In this document: positions 63,688 to 64,000 of the stretch, in pieces
Layout: each line of letters begins with the position of its first letter
How positions within the stretch are numbered: position 1 is the first letter of the stretch
Assembly (NCBI RefSeq): GCF_947498345.1
Contig: NZ_CANMJY010000011.1
Span: forward strand, 62,001 to 126,000
Direction of reading: 5' to 3'
DNA: 64,000 bases
From: an uncultured Winogradskyella sp.
Lineage (GTDB): Bacteria > Bacteroidota > Bacteroidia > Flavobacteriales > Flavobacteriaceae
The notes under the pieces: generated by a model
Seen by the model: only the letters and a program-made list of their open reading frames with translations
Told to the model about the DNA's origin: nothing
Databases searched by the model: none
Program-made: the position numbers and the translations under genes

Positions 63688-64000
63688 ATAGTTAGTAATG
63701 TTTTATGAGTTTTTGTAAACTCCATGATCCAGTTTGTTTCCCATTCATTTTTTTGTTCGTCAAAATAGGCCTGTTCCCATAGTGCAGTATCAATGGATGG
63801 CTTTTTCCAGGTAAATCGTAATTTATAGTCTTTACCTTGGTATTTTTCTTTTCCATAAAATTCTCCGATTCCATTTTTAAACGCTCCGGTTACCTGCTCT
63901 TTTAAATAGTTTTCGGGGCTTAAAGTGTCTGCCCAATAGATGGTCCAAATATTTGTATCAGGATTTACCATTCTAATGCTAAAACCAATAAAATCGTCTC
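63684..64000 (-). CDS. Hypothetical protein, 5' part cut by the window edge
   Basis: The frame is open to the right edge (it reads DDFIGFSIR before the first Met), so the true start is outside; the Met at 63971 is internal. The visible C-terminal 105 residues contain NIWTIYWADTL and WEQAYFDEQKNEWETNWIMEF, a beta-sheet-like pattern. I do not recognise a named family with confidence. It overlaps the cupin gene by 4 bases. Confidence 0.75.
   Translation of the reverse strand, partial: DDFIGFSIRMVNPDTNIWTIYWADTLSPENYLKEQVTGAFKNGIGEFYGKEKYQGKDYKLRFTWKKPSIDTALWEQAYFDEQKNEWETNWIMEFTKTHKTLLTI

Noticed and set aside
1..64000. CRISPR array, prophage, transposon or defence island
   Set aside because: No short regular repeats, transposases, integrases or defence-type nucleases were seen; gene content is housekeeping throughout.

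Overview
The window looks like a core-chromosome segment of a Bacteroidota bacterium of the family Flavobacteriaceae. The evidence is AT-rich DNA, promoters of the TAnnTTTG type, and secreted proteins with type IX secretion (T9SS) C-terminal sorting domains. Many lipoproteins have short Cys-lipobox signals, and there is a family-typical ECF sigma / DUF4252 operon. Gene density is high and most gaps are under 150 bases. I saw no tRNA, rRNA, CRISPR array, insertion sequence, prophage or replication origin.

Layout. 1-3.2 kb (minus): ftsK (cut by the window edge), a VanY-like carboxypeptidase, a diacylglycerol/undecaprenol kinase and tpx. 3.5-11 kb: a membrane protein, pheT, a thioredoxin-fold lipoprotein, a small GNAT, an alpha/beta hydrolase, a lytic transglycosylase and a TPR-like protein. 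rpmH (11046-11207) is too short for most ORF filters. 11.3-15.1 kb: carB without its allosteric domain, and a T9SS cargo protein. 15.1-18.5 kb (minus): a SatD-type regulator gene with three operator-like repeats, followed by a DUF3307 membrane protein and an acyl-CoA thioesterase; rmuC is next to it. 18.5-24.7 kb: a cobalamin uptake locus. A cobalamin riboswitch leads a TonB-dependent receptor and a surface beta-propeller lipoprotein (BtuG-like), and BtuF/C/D-type ABC genes run divergently. 24.8-28.5 kb: an S41 protease and an ECF sigma operon with a recognisable ECF-type promoter.

28.5-41.4 kb: purB and a HEAT-like protein, a haem-binding protein, a glycosyltransferase, and a membrane protein + HTH regulator pair. 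These are followed by a lipoprotein, a sirtuin, an M1 aminopeptidase with a patatin, an FMN glutamate-synthase-like protein and an M20 amidohydrolase. 41.5-47.3 kb: a UvrD/PcrA helicase, a periplasmic protein with three glycogen-binding-like domains paired with a retropepsin-like protease, a Sua5/YciO protein and an AraC regulator. 47.4-53 kb: a large T9SS BNR-repeat protein, an NHL-repeat lipoprotein and a Bcr/CflA exporter. 53-55.1 kb: a DinB-like protein, a GNAT, a frameshifted HxlR regulator and its nitroreductase target. 55.2-60 kb (minus): a three-subunit acyl-CoA carboxylase (BCCP, biotin carboxylase, carboxyltransferase) plus PrsW and a Nudix hydrolase. 60.1-64 kb: an M42 peptidase, a DUF4294 protein, a TrhA/hemolysin III protein, a DinB-like protein, a DUF985 cupin and a partial unknown gene.

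Most of the window is ordinary housekeeping. The observations most worth a second look are: the repeat-flanked promoter of the SatD operon; the triple glycogen-binding-domain/aspartyl-protease pair; the HxlR pseudogene beside a preserved palindrome; the B12 locus whose ABC half lacks a riboswitch; and the self-regulated-looking ECF operon. I did not find a clearly new defence or mobile system.
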